A DNA stretch of 6,699 bases from Friedmanniella sp. (GCA_025964935.1 JAOPXW010000043.1:1-6699), one strand, 5' to 3'. Positions 1-6,370 are shown, counted from the first letter of the stretch. The notes: generated by a model not told the origin, from the sequence alone. Made by a program: numbers and translations.

Positions 1-29
1 CGAGCAGACGTACGGCTGAGGCCCCCGCG

Positions 30-59
30 CCCCCGGCGTCGGTCGACGGGAGCCGGGGG
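30..59 (-). terminator. Probable GC-rich hairpin terminator of the lipoprotein gene
   Basis: Two perfectly complementary 8-base arms (CCCCCGGC at 30-37, GCCGGGGG at 52-59) enclose a 14-base loop, inside which GTC 38-40 can also pair with GAC 45-47. The hairpin begins 8 bases past the stop codon of the minus-strand lipoprotein gene, where an intrinsic terminator is expected. No T-run follows; actinobacterial terminators often lack one. Termination is inferred from structure and position only. Confidence 0.55.
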
Positions 60-67
60 ACGGCGGC

Positions 68-652
68 TCAGGAGCTGGGGGAGGCCGCGGGGCTCGGGGA
101 GGGCGAGATGGTGGCGTACGCGGGCTGGCTGGCGTCCACCACGGTGGTCCGCACGGTGATCTGACCGGCCTTCTGGAACTCCAGGGTGACGCTCGCGTCG
201 AGGCCGGCGGCCAGGTCCGCGCTGGTCACGGTGAGCAGCGGCCCGTTGGTCAGCACCACCAGCTGGTTGGGGTTCAGGGTCACCGGGGTGGTCAGGCTGG
301 CCGTGAAGGCCGCGCCGTTGGACCCGTCGGGCTTGACCGCGGTGCCGGTCAGACCGGTCAGGGCGTCGGAGCCGCCGGTCACCAGACTGGCCGACACGAT
401 GCCCTGGCCGGCGGTCCGGCTGAGGATCATCAGGTTGCGGACGTGCACCACGGTGGCCGGGTCGGCCGAGTTGCCCACGTCGAAGTTGACGCCCTCGGCC
501 GGGGTGTAGGGCTCGTTGGTCTGCACCTTCATGCCGCAACCGCTGGCCGCACCGAGCAACCCCAGGGTGAGGGCGACGCAGGCCACGGCGCGCGTACGCC
601 CGGCCGTCCCGCGACCCGCTGCACGACTTGCTCGACTCGAGATTCCGGACAC
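68..652 (-). CDS. LpqE-like secreted lipoprotein
   Basis: This encodes a 194-residue protein with a lipoprotein signal: an Arg-rich N-terminus (residues about 7-21), a hydrophobic stretch (22-36) and a lipobox A-S-G-C ending at Cys39, the predicted lipidation site. The mature part is predicted to be an extracytoplasmic beta-rich domain anchored to the outer face of the membrane. The segment FQKAGQITV (159-167) resembles the FEKAGQ segment I recall in mycobacterial LpqE. The C-terminus (about 183-194) is a low-complexity Ser/Pro/Ala tail. The GTG start at 652 was chosen because AGGAG lies 9 bases upstream and it leaves a signal peptide of normal length; the open frame continues to 1192 but there runs antisense to carD. 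Divergence from carD matches lpqE/carD in M. tuberculosis, which supports the family call. PCu(A)C-type copper chaperones are a related annotation, but I see only scattered His70 and Met75 and no His/Met copper motif. Molecular function is unknown. Confidence 0.72.
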   Translation of the reverse strand: MSGISSRASRAAGRGTAGRTRAVACVALTLGLLGAASGCGMKVQTNEPYTPAEGVNFDVGNSADPATVVHVRNLMILSRTAGQGIVSASLVTGGSDALTGLTGTAVKPDGSNGAAFTASLTTPVTLNPNQLVVLTNGPLLTVTSADLAAGLDASVTLEFQKAGQITVRTTVVDASQPAYATISPSPSPAASPSS

Positions 653-661
653 GGTGGCCGA

Positions 662-666
662 CTCCT
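662..666 (-). promoter_or_regulatory. Ribosome binding site that fixes the lipoprotein start
   Basis: On the minus strand the sequence AGGAG precedes the GTG at 652 by 9 bases. It is the only good Shine-Dalgarno match near the lipobox-containing reading frame, so it argues for this GTG over the upstream start candidates that overlap carD. Confidence 0.65.
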
Positions 667-788
667 GACTGCTGAAGAACACGATGCGGTGCAGCCTATC
701 GACACCGCCGCCGATCGTGGCGATGCGGACCGCCGGGTCGGCCCAGCGACGTGACCCAGCCCACAGCCGACGCACATCCGGTTGATCT

Positions 789-816
789 TTGTCAACCCCT
801 CGCGCGGCCCAATAAT
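789..816 (+). promoter_or_regulatory. Candidate sigma-70 type promoter for carD (distal)
   Basis: TTGTCA (789-794, 5 of 6 to TTGACA) and AATAAT (811-816, 5 of 6 to TATAAT) are separated by 16 bases, in an A/T-richer patch within very GC-rich DNA. Transcription would start near 823, giving a leader of about 75 bases before carD. The complement of 790-795 is a perfect TTGACA on the other strand, but I found no acceptable -10 element for the lipoprotein gene at the right distance. Confidence 0.5.
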
Positions 817-818
817 GC

Positions 819-860
819 GCTCTGGCTAGCCCAAATGCCCGTCCGCACCAGCCTGAGAGC
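819..860 (+). repeat. Interrupted inverted repeat upstream of carD
   Basis: GCTCTGGCT (819-827) can pair with AGCC (850-853) plus AGAGC (856-860), giving nine base pairs with a TG bulge at 854-855 and a 22-base loop. It lies between the two candidate carD promoters. If the distal promoter starts transcription near 823, part of the left arm would be missing from the RNA, so a role as a DNA site is as likely as an RNA structure. Function is unknown. Confidence 0.3.
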
Positions 861-861
861 G

Positions 862-870
862 TGCTAAACT
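862..870 (+). promoter_or_regulatory. Candidate extended -10 promoter for carD (proximal)
   Basis: TGC followed by TAAACT (865-870) fits the extended -10 and the TANNNT pattern common at actinobacterial promoters. No convincing -35 hexamer lies 16-18 bases upstream. A start near 877 would leave a 22-base leader containing the ribosome site GAAAGGGG (880-887). This may be the main carD promoter or a second start alongside the distal one. Confidence 0.4.
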
Positions 871-898
871 TGGATCTGCGAAAGGGGCACAAAACAAT

Positions 899-1384
899 AT
901 GACCTTCACAGTCGGCGAAACGGTGGTCTACCCCAATCATGGGGCGGCCGTCATCGAGGACATCGAAACCCGGCAGATCAAGGGTGAGGACAGGCTCTAC
1001 CTTGTTCTGCGCATTGTTGGCCAGACCGATCTGATCGTCCGCGTACCCGCGTGCAACCTCGACCTCGTCGGCGTGCGCGACGTGGTCGACGCTGACGGGC
1101 TCGAGCGCGTGTTCGGTGTGCTGCGGGCTCCGCACACCGAGGAGCCGACCAACTGGTCGCGCCGTTACAAGGCGAACCTGGAGAAGCTGCACTCCGGCAA
1201 CGTCATGAAGGTGGCCGAGGTCGTCCGCGACCTGTGGCGCCGTGAGCGTGAGCGCGGGCTGTCGGCCGGCGAGAAGCGCATGCTGGCGAAGGCTCGTCAG
1301 ATCCTCGTGTCCGAGCTGGCCCTGGCCGAGCGCGTTCCCGAGGACAAGGCCGAGATCCTCCTCGACGAGGTTCTGGCTTCCTGA
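899..1384 (+). CDS. carD: CarD family transcription regulator
   Basis: This 161-residue protein has almost the same length as M. tuberculosis CarD (162) and can be aligned with it from memory nearly end to end. CarD binds the RNA polymerase beta subunit and the upstream edge of the -10 element, stabilising the open complex, including at rRNA promoters. The N-terminal RNA-polymerase-interaction domain (about 1-53) has [11 protein letters not shown], with Arg25 and Arg48 matching the beta-contacting Arg25 and Arg47 of the mycobacterial protein. The helical DNA-binding domain (about 60-161) contains [17 protein letters not shown], where Trp86 corresponds to the wedge Trp85, and the conserved [17 protein letters not shown]. 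One residue is inserted near 40-44 relative to the mycobacterial protein, and Cys52 replaces an acidic residue. The ATG at 899 follows GAAAGGGG, whose last G is 11 bases upstream. Only 26 bases separate it from ispF, so co-transcription is likely. Confidence 0.96.
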   Translation: MTFTVGETVVYPNHGAAVIEDIETRQIKGEDRLYLVLRIVGQTDLIVRVPACNLDLVGVRDVVDADGLERVFGVLRAPHTEEPTNWSRRYKANLEKLHSGNVMKVAEVVRDLWRRERERGLSAGEKRMLAKARQILVSELALAERVPEDKAEILLDEVLAS

Positions 1385-1410
1385 GTTCCTCCGTCCCTGC
1401 CCCGCCTCAG

Positions 1411-1902
1411 ATGATGGTCCGCACCGGTATCGGTGTCGACGTCCACCGTCTGGCGCGGGGCAGAGTCATGTCCGTCGCCGGTCTGGTCTTCCCCGGCGAC
1501 GAGGGCCCCGAGGGTCACTCGGACGGGGACGTCGTCGCCCACGCGGCCTGTGACGCGCTGCTGAGTGCGGCGGGCCTGGGCGATCTGGGGAGCAACTACG
1601 GCACCGAGGACCCGCGGTGGTCCGGGGCCCCCGGGGTGGACTTCCTGGTCGAGACCGCCCGCCGGGTGCGGGGGGCCGGGTTCACCATCAGCAACGTCGC
1701 GGTCCAGCTGGTCGGCAACACCCCCAAGCTGGGCACCCGCCGGGCCGAGGCGGAGCAGGTGCTGAGCGCGGCCGTGGGAGCGCCCGTCTCGCTGGCGGCC
1801 ACGACCACCGACGGGCTGGGACTGACCGGCCGCGGTGAGGGCATCGCCGCGATCGCGACCGCCCTGCTCACCCAGCCGTTGCCGGAGACCGACACCCCCT
1901 GA
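1411..1902 (+). CDS. ispF: 2-C-methyl-D-erythritol 2,4-cyclodiphosphate synthase IspF
   Basis: IspF converts CDP-methylerythritol 2-phosphate to methylerythritol 2,4-cyclodiphosphate with release of CMP, in the cytoplasmic MEP route to isopentenyl diphosphate. The 163-residue protein has the family length. It shows the N-terminal GIGVDVHRL with metal ligands Asp10 and His12, [10 protein letters not shown] with the third ligand His44, the [10 protein letters not shown] loop (about 69-78), and the signature [14 protein letters not shown] near residues 131-144, where Asp takes the place of the Glu found in E. coli (as I recall, a common actinobacterial variant). It is expected to act as a homotrimer. 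Two adjacent ATG codons (1411, 1414) are possible starts. Neither has a purine-rich ribosome site in the 26-base gap after carD, so translation may rely on coupling to carD. The usual partner gene ispD is not between carD and ispF. Confidence 0.96.
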   Translation: MMVRTGIGVDVHRLARGRVMSVAGLVFPGDEGPEGHSDGDVVAHAACDALLSAAGLGDLGSNYGTEDPRWSGAPGVDFLVETARRVRGAGFTISNVAVQLVGNTPKLGTRRAEAEQVLSAAVGAPVSLAATTTDGLGLTGRGEGIAAIATALLTQPLPETDTP

Positions 1903-1917
1903 GGGCGGCTCCCGGCC

Positions 1918-1940
1918 GCTCGGCCCGCCGTGGGCCGGGT
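1918..1940. terminator. Probable bidirectional hairpin terminator between convergent genes
   Basis: CGGCCC (1921-1926) and GGGCCG (1932-1937) form a perfect stem around a 5-base loop. In RNA it extends to nine pairs (1918-1940) with two G-U pairs. A competing 7-bp stem (1911-1917 with 1933-1939) is also possible. It sits in the 57-base gap between the stops of ispF and the convergent metallopeptidase gene, where a shared terminator is expected. No T-run flanks it. Confidence 0.5.
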
Positions 1941-1959
1941 CCGAGCCCCCGGGTGGCGC

Positions 1960-3030
1960 TCAGCGCACCAGGCTCGACTTGGCCACGAAGGTGTTGCAGG
2001 CCTCGATCGCACCCGTGTTCAGACCCGTGTTGCCCCAGTACTGCCGGGACCGGGCCAGACCGTGGTTCCCGACGATGGCGGAGTTGCCCGACACCTCGTC
2101 GTCGCCCACGGCCGCGTACGTGTCGAGGATGCCCTGGGTGTCGCCCGGTTGGATCTTCAGCGAGGCGGTCACCGAGCGGATGAACATGGCGGACAGGCAG
2201 TCGGCCTGGGTCTCCAGCCGACGGCTGTACTGCAGGTCGGTGGACTCGCTGCCGGAGTTCTGCCCCAGGGCCTTGGCGGCGATCAGGATGCCGGTCCGGG
2301 CCTGCAGTGCATGGCCGAACTCGTGGGCCATCACGACGTCGGCGGCCCACTTGTCCTGCCGCACGATCGGGACCGCGTCGGCCAGCCGGTTGCTGTAGTA
2401 GACCTGCTGGTCGGCGGCGCAGTAGAAGGCGTTGACCCCGGTCGTGCCGCACCGGGTGGCGATCTTGCTGCCGTAGATGGTGACGGTGGGGCGGACGATC
2501 TGATAGCTGGCCCCGGTCACGGGCGGCTCCCAGACCCGCATCAGGCACTCCATCAGGCTCTCGTAGTGCGCCTTCAGGCGGGCGTCACTCGCCGTCCCGA
2601 CGTTGATCGGGTCGGCCGTGCAGTCGACGGGGGACGGGGTCTGCTCGGCGTAGAAGGCGCTCCGGGTCACCCAGCGCTGAGCCTCGTCGTAGGTCTCCGG
2701 GATCGGGATCGGCGGCGGGCTCGTGTCCGGCGGGGGCACCTGGTAGTCGTTGTTCTCGTACGCGGTCTGAGACGTCGGGGCGGAGAGGTTGGCCACGATC
2801 AGCCCACCGACGGCCACCAGGGCGATGACGACCAGCAAGCCGAGGAGGGAGCGCAGCGGGTTGCGCCGCCGGGGTCCCGGCATCGAGGGACCCGGACCGT
2901 ACTGCGGGATCCCGCCGAGCCCGCCGAAGCCCGGCCCCGAGCCGCGGCCGGACGGCTGCCCGTACGCCGGGTAGGCCGGCCCGCCCGGAGACCCGAACCG
3001 GTTCGCGCTGCCCCACCGCTGCTGACTCAC
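1960..3030 (-). CDS. Membrane-anchored neutral zinc metallopeptidase (YpfJ-like)
   Basis: This 356-residue protein matches the 'putative neutral zinc metallopeptidase' family (PF04228, E. coli YpfJ type). It has a cytoplasmic Gly/Pro/Tyr-rich N-terminus (1-52), an Arg-rich patch (54-60), one membrane segment (about 61-82), a short Pro-rich linker (99-111), and an extracytoplasmic catalytic domain (about 115-356). HEFGH at 236-240 is the HExxH zinc site with Glu237 catalytic; ETQADC at 273-278 probably gives the third ligand, Glu273. The family-type segment AFYCAADQQVYY lies just before the active site. Six cysteines (137, 162, 194, 204, 278, 345) all lie outside the membrane, allowing disulfides. 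The GTG at 3030 was chosen because a TANNNT -10 element stands 7 bases before it, suggesting a leaderless mRNA, and because the N-terminus then reads as a typical low-complexity tail. A real protease is likely, but its substrate is unknown. Confidence 0.88.
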   Translation of the reverse strand: MSQQRWGSANRFGSPGGPAYPAYGQPSGRGSGPGFGGLGGIPQYGPGPSMPGPRRRNPLRSLLGLLVVIALVAVGGLIVANLSAPTSQTAYENNDYQVPPPDTSPPPIPIPETYDEAQRWVTRSAFYAEQTPSPVDCTADPINVGTASDARLKAHYESLMECLMRVWEPPVTGASYQIVRPTVTIYGSKIATRCGTTGVNAFYCAADQQVYYSNRLADAVPIVRQDKWAADVVMAHEFGHALQARTGILIAAKALGQNSGSESTDLQYSRRLETQADCLSAMFIRSVTASLKIQPGDTQGILDTYAAVGDDEVSGNSAIVGNHGLARSRQYWGNTGLNTGAIEACNTFVAKSSLVR

Positions 3031-3037
3031 AGGGGCA

Positions 3038-3043
3038 ACCCTA
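3038..3043 (-). promoter_or_regulatory. Candidate -10 element for a leaderless metallopeptidase mRNA
   Basis: On the minus strand TAGGGT (3043 down to 3038) is followed by 7 bases and then the GTG start at 3030. This is the spacing at which transcription would begin at or next to the start codon, a common arrangement in actinobacteria. No Shine-Dalgarno sequence is present, which agrees with leaderless translation. The -35 region is not recognisable. Confidence 0.45.
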
Positions 3044-3069
3044 ACGCCGGTGCCGGGTCGGACCGGGGC

Positions 3070-3101
3070 GTTGGCCCAACGGACCGGCGGTCCGGGCCCG
3101 G
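3070..3101. repeat. Cluster of three perfect palindromes in a divergent promoter region
   Basis: Three dyads follow one another: GTTGG-C-CCAAC (3070-3080), GGACCG-G-CGGTCC (3081-3093, directly abutting), and CCGGGCCCGG (3092-3101, overlapping by two bases). They lie in the 162-base region between the divergent metallopeptidase and DUF2207 genes, about 40-71 bases upstream of the predicted metallopeptidase start and about 90-120 bases before DUF2207. This is a suitable place for an operator shared by both genes. No regulator is encoded nearby. GC-rich DNA makes short palindromes common, so function is inferred. Confidence 0.4.
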
Positions 3102-3192
3102 CGGAGGGGTGAGGAGGGGACGGGGCGAGAAACCGGGTGGAAATCGGTCCGCGGTGGCGTACGGGGCCCGCGCGGGTGGGAGACTGCACCTC

Positions 3193-4890
3193 GTGCCCGC
3201 CAACACCGCCCTGACATCACGCCGTCTCGGCGCCGTGCTCGCCTCCGCGGCGCTGGCGCTCGGTCTGACCGCCGGCCCGCTCGCGCTGACCGCCCACGCC
3301 GAGGGGACCGCGTCGACCGTGGTCGCCGACGGCAACCTGGCCAAGGACGGCACCCTCTCGGTCACCGAGACGATCACGTTCTCGGGCAACGCGCCCCGGA
3401 CCGTGACCCAGAGGTTCGAGACCCGGGAGAACCTGCTGGGCGACCGGCAGTACGTGCAGACCCTGTCCAAGGTGAGCGCCACCGCCCAGGGGGCCCCGGT
3501 CGACACCACGGTCACCCCCGACGGCCGCTTCACCACCGTCACGGTCGCCTCCGCCGGGGCGGCCGAGGTCGTGCTCAGCTACACCGTGACCGGTGCCGTG
3601 GTGCCGGTGGACGCCGGCACCGCGCTGCGCTGGCCCATGCTGCAGGGGCTGAGCGCCCAGGTCACCGACTTCCGCGCCACGGTGCAGATCCCCACCCAGT
3701 TCAGCTACGTCCGCTGCACGGCTGGCAGCCCCAACTCCACCGTGCCCTGCACCTCGGCCGCCGCCGGGCTGGAGGGGTCGCAGGTCCCGACCTTCCGGGA
3801 CGGGCCCCGGGGGGAGTCCGAGTTCGTCACCGTCGACATCGGCTTTCCCGCCGGCGCCATGCCCTCGAACGAGCAGGTGGAGTACCGCTGGACGCTGGGC
3901 CGCGCCTTCTCGGTCACCCCGCTGCCGCTGGCCGTGGCCCTCGGGCTCCTCGTGCTCGGGGCCGCCGCCCTCCTGCTGGCCCACCGGCGTACGGGCCGCG
4001 ACGCCGAGGCCGACGGCCAGCTCAGCCGGGTCGGGGAGTTCGTCCCCACCGGGCCGGGCCAGTCGGAGTTCCGCGTCGTCGACGAGATCCGTCCCGGCCA
4101 CATCGGCACGGTGGCCGACGAGAACGTGGACCCCATCGACGTGACGGCCACCGTGCTGGACCTGGCCGTCCGCGGGCACCTGCTCATCACCGAGCTGCCC
4201 CGCTCGTCCGCCTTCGCCCCGGCCGACTGGGAGCTGACCCGGCTGACCTCGCAGGCCCCGCTGCGTCCGTTCGAGACCCTGCTGCTGGACGGCGTCGCCC
4301 CGGTCGGCGGTCGGCGGCTGGTCTCCCAGCTCTCCGGGCCCGTCGGCGAGGTCATCGGCGACGTGCAGGACGCCCTCTACGACGAGGTGGTGACCCACGG
4401 CTGGTTCGAGCGCCGCCCCGACGCCACCCGCGACCGCTGGACCCAGCTGGCGCTGCTGGGCTTGATCCTCGCGGTCGCGGCCACCGGGGTCCTGGTCGCC
4501 TTCACCACCTTCGGGCTGGCCGGGCTGGTCCTGGTCGCCCTGGCCCTCGGCGCGACCTTCGTCGCCCAGGAGGCGCCCGCGCGGACCCGGGCCGGAGCTG
4601 CGCTGCTCGCCGGGCTCGGCGTGCTGCGCTCGGACCTGCTCAGCCACCCGACCGACCAGATGCCGCCGCACCGGACCCTGCAGGAGATCTCGGAGGTACT
4701 GCCGTACGCGGTGGTCCTGGGCGGCACCGACCGCTGGCTGGACGCGCTGGCCGCCGGCGACGACGACACCGACCCCGACTCCACCGACCTGTCCTGGTAC
4801 CACGGGCCGCAGGACTGGCACCTGCGGGACCTGCCGGACTCGCTGCGCAGCCTGGTGACCACGATGTCGGGCAACCTGTTCGCGCGCTAG
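3193..4890 (+). CDS. DUF2207 family membrane protein
   Basis: This 565-residue protein has a signal peptide (1-36, ending A-H-A before Glu37), an extracytoplasmic beta-rich domain (about 37-240), membrane segment 1 (about 243-263), a cytoplasmic domain (264-416), a hairpin of two membrane segments (about 419-437 and 440-458) and a cytoplasmic C-terminal part (459-565). This is the DUF2207 ('predicted membrane protein') architecture. The cytoplasmic segment DPIDVTATVLDLAVRGHL (about 313-330) and LPYAVVLGG...W (about 501-515) resemble conserved family stretches. The Gly/Ser-rich tail found on many members is missing; instead there is an acidic run (523-532) and an ordinary end. The GTG at 3193 has GGGAG 10 bases upstream and gives a normal signal peptide; the frame is open much further upstream, but only as antisense of the metallopeptidase. 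The family has no assigned biochemical role. It is coupled to the photolyase gene downstream. Confidence 0.82.
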   Translation: MPANTALTSRRLGAVLASAALALGLTAGPLALTAHAEGTASTVVADGNLAKDGTLSVTETITFSGNAPRTVTQRFETRENLLGDRQYVQTLSKVSATAQGAPVDTTVTPDGRFTTVTVASAGAAEVVLSYTVTGAVVPVDAGTALRWPMLQGLSAQVTDFRATVQIPTQFSYVRCTAGSPNSTVPCTSAAAGLEGSQVPTFRDGPRGESEFVTVDIGFPAGAMPSNEQVEYRWTLGRAFSVTPLPLAVALGLLVLGAAALLLAHRRTGRDAEADGQLSRVGEFVPTGPGQSEFRVVDEIRPGHIGTVADENVDPIDVTATVLDLAVRGHLLITELPRSSAFAPADWELTRLTSQAPLRPFETLLLDGVAPVGGRRLVSQLSGPVGEVIGDVQDALYDEVVTHGWFERRPDATRDRWTQLALLGLILAVAATGVLVAFTTFGLAGLVLVALALGATFVAQEAPARTRAGAALLAGLGVLRSDLLSHPTDQMPPHRTLQEISEVLPYAVVLGGTDRWLDALAAGDDDTDPDSTDLSWYHGPQDWHLRDLPDSLRSLVTTMSGNLFAR

Positions 4891-4893
4891 GAG
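4889..4893 (+). promoter_or_regulatory. Ribosome binding site overlapping the DUF2207 stop codon
   Basis: AGGAG uses the last two bases of the DUF2207 TAG stop and lies 7 bases before the photolyase ATG. Ribosomes finishing DUF2207 would cover this site, so the two genes are very probably co-transcribed and translationally coupled. Confidence 0.75.
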
Positions 4894-4900
4894 CTCCGCG

Positions 4901-6370
4901 ATGACCCGGTGGCTGTTCGCCGACCAGCTCGGACCGCACTTCCTCGACGCCCCGGACCAGCCGGTGCTGCTGGTCGAGTCCCGGCGGGTGTTCGCCCGCC
5001 GCCGCTTCCACCGGCAGAAGGCCCACCTGCTGCTGTCGGCCCTGCGGCACCGGGCCGCCGAGCTCGGCCACCAGGCCACCTTCCTCCAGGTCGACCGCTA
5101 CCGGGAGGCCCTGGCCACCGTGGAGGGGCCGCTGAGCGTGGTCCAGCCGACCTCCTGGGCGGCAGTGCAGCTGGTGGACCGGATCGCCCACGAGCGCGAC
5201 CTCGAGCGGCTGCCCGCCCGGGGCTTCGTCACCTCTCGGGAGACCTTCGCGGCCTGGGCGGGGGAGCGTGGTGAGCGCCGGCTGCTGATGGAGGACTTCT
5301 ACCGGGACTCCCGCCGTCGGCTCGGGGTGCTGATGGAGGCCGACCAGCCCGTCGGCGGCCGCTGGAACTTCGACGCCGACAACCGCGAGCCACCGCCGAA
5401 GACCCCGACCCTGAACCTGCCCGAGCCCTGGTGGCCGACCGAGGACGAGATCGACGACCAGGTGCGCGCCGACCTGGACCGCTGGGAGTCCGAGGGGATC
5501 AGCTTCGTCGGCGAGGACGGGCCGCGGCTGTTCGCCGCGACCCGGACCGAGGCCCTGGAGGTGCTGGCCGACTTCGTCACCCACCGGCTGCCCGACTTCG
5601 GGCGCTACGAGGACGCCGTGCTGAGCGAGGACCGGTGGATGGCGCACTCGCTGCTGTCGGGCCCGCTCAACCTGGGCCTGCTGGACCCCCGCGAGGTCGT
5701 GCAGGCCGCCGAGGAGGCGTACGCGCGGGGTGAGGCCCCGCTCGCGGCGGTGGAGGGCTTCGTGCGCCAGGTGATGGGCTGGCGGGACTACATCTGGCAC
5801 CTCTACTGGTACCTGGGCGAGGACTACCGCGGGCGCAACGAGCTCGAGGCCCACGCGGAGCTGCCCGAGTGGTTCACCGAGCTGGACCCCGACGGGACCG
5901 ACGCTGCCTGCCTGAGCAGCGCGCTGCGCTCGGTCAAGGAGTCGGGGTGGGCCCACCACATCCCCCGGCTGATGGTGCTGGGCAACTACGCGCTGCAGCG
6001 GGGCTACGACCCGGCCCGACTGACCGACTGGTTCCACCGCAGCTTCGTGGACGGCTACGACTGGGTGATGGTGCCCAACGTGGTCGGCATGTCCCAGCAC
6101 GCCGACGGCGGGGTGCTCGCGACGAAGCCGTACGCGAGCGGGGGGAACTACCTGAACACGATGACCGACCACTGCGGCGGCTGCGTCTACGACCCCAAGG
6201 TGCGGGTGGGGGAGAAGGCGTGCCCCTTCACCGCCGGGTACTGGCTCTTCCTGCACCGGCACCGGGAGCGGTTCGCTCAGAACTTCCGGATGCGGCAGAT
6301 GGTCAACGGGCTGAACCGGCTGAGGGACCTGGACGAGCTGCTGGCCGAGAACCCCGACCTCGCCGGCTGA
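4901..6370 (+). CDS. phrB: Iron-sulfur (6-4) photolyase / FeS-BCP family (PhrB-like)
   Basis: This 489-residue protein belongs to the deoxyribodipyrimidine photolyase-related family. The N-terminal Rossmann-like antenna domain (about 1-130) starts WLFADQLGPHF; the C-terminal helical FAD domain holds the Fe-S cluster. Cys337, Cys425, Cys428 and Cys441 have spacings of 88, 3 and 13, identical to the cluster ligands Cys350, 438, 441 and 454 that I recall for Agrobacterium PhrB, a constant offset of 13. With that offset His352/His353 in AHHIPRLMVLGN match the His365/His366 pair linked to (6-4) repair, and Trp377, Tyr411 and Tyr417 match Trp390, Tyr424 and Tyr430. Phe378 stands where PhrB has Tyr391, a possible change in the electron path. 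Family members use FAD, a [4Fe-4S] cluster and often 6,7-dimethyl-8-ribityllumazine as antenna, and repair (6-4) photoproducts in light. A photoreceptor role cannot be excluded. The ATG at 4901 has a clear ribosome site. Confidence 0.93.
   Translation: MTRWLFADQLGPHFLDAPDQPVLLVESRRVFARRRFHRQKAHLLLSALRHRAAELGHQATFLQVDRYREALATVEGPLSVVQPTSWAAVQLVDRIAHERDLERLPARGFVTSRETFAAWAGERGERRLLMEDFYRDSRRRLGVLMEADQPVGGRWNFDADNREPPPKTPTLNLPEPWWPTEDEIDDQVRADLDRWESEGISFVGEDGPRLFAATRTEALEVLADFVTHRLPDFGRYEDAVLSEDRWMAHSLLSGPLNLGLLDPREVVQAAEEAYARGEAPLAAVEGFVRQVMGWRDYIWHLYWYLGEDYRGRNELEAHAELPEWFTELDPDGTDAACLSSALRSVKESGWAHHIPRLMVLGNYALQRGYDPARLTDWFHRSFVDGYDWVMVPNVVGMSQHADGGVLATKPYASGGNYLNTMTDHCGGCVYDPKVRVGEKACPFTAGYWLFLHRHRERFAQNFRMRQMVNGLNRLRDLDELLAENPDLAG

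Noticed and set aside
2..19. Possible end of a rightward gene (E-Q-T-Y-G, then TGA)
   Set aside because: Six codons cannot be judged. Gene order in mycobacteria would instead place radA to the left on the minus strand.
68..652. Copper-chaperone (PCu(A)C) function for the lipoprotein
   Set aside because: The His/Met copper-binding pattern of that family is not seen; only His70 and Met75 are near each other.
682..728. Direct repeat CGATGCGG at 682-689 and 721-728
   Set aside because: Two 8-base copies 39 bases apart are easily expected by chance, and there is no third copy or symmetric context.
653..1192. N-terminal extension of the lipoprotein into carD
   Set aside because: It would overlap carD antisense and place the signal peptide deep inside the protein. 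The GTG at 652 with AGGAG explains the gene better.
1411..1902. IspD-IspF fusion or ispD remnant
   Set aside because: The protein has only the single IspF length, starting directly at the metal-binding motif, and the 26-base gap is too short for any remnant.
1930..3192. Open extension of the DUF2207 frame upstream, which would make a 986-residue protein
   Set aside because: It is antisense to the metallopeptidase gene, has no domain-like sequence, and is open only because GC-rich codons leave few stops. The signal peptide begins at 3193.
3217..5079. Long minus-strand open frame of 620 codons
   Set aside because: It is the reverse of the DUF2207 gene and the start of the photolyase gene, and its product is low-complexity Gly/Arg/Val/Gln-rich sequence without recognisable motifs.
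4640..6262. Long minus-strand open frame of 540 codons
   Set aside because: It is a shadow of the photolyase gene. Its His/Pro/Val/Gln-rich translation is the usual result of reading GC-rich codons in reverse.
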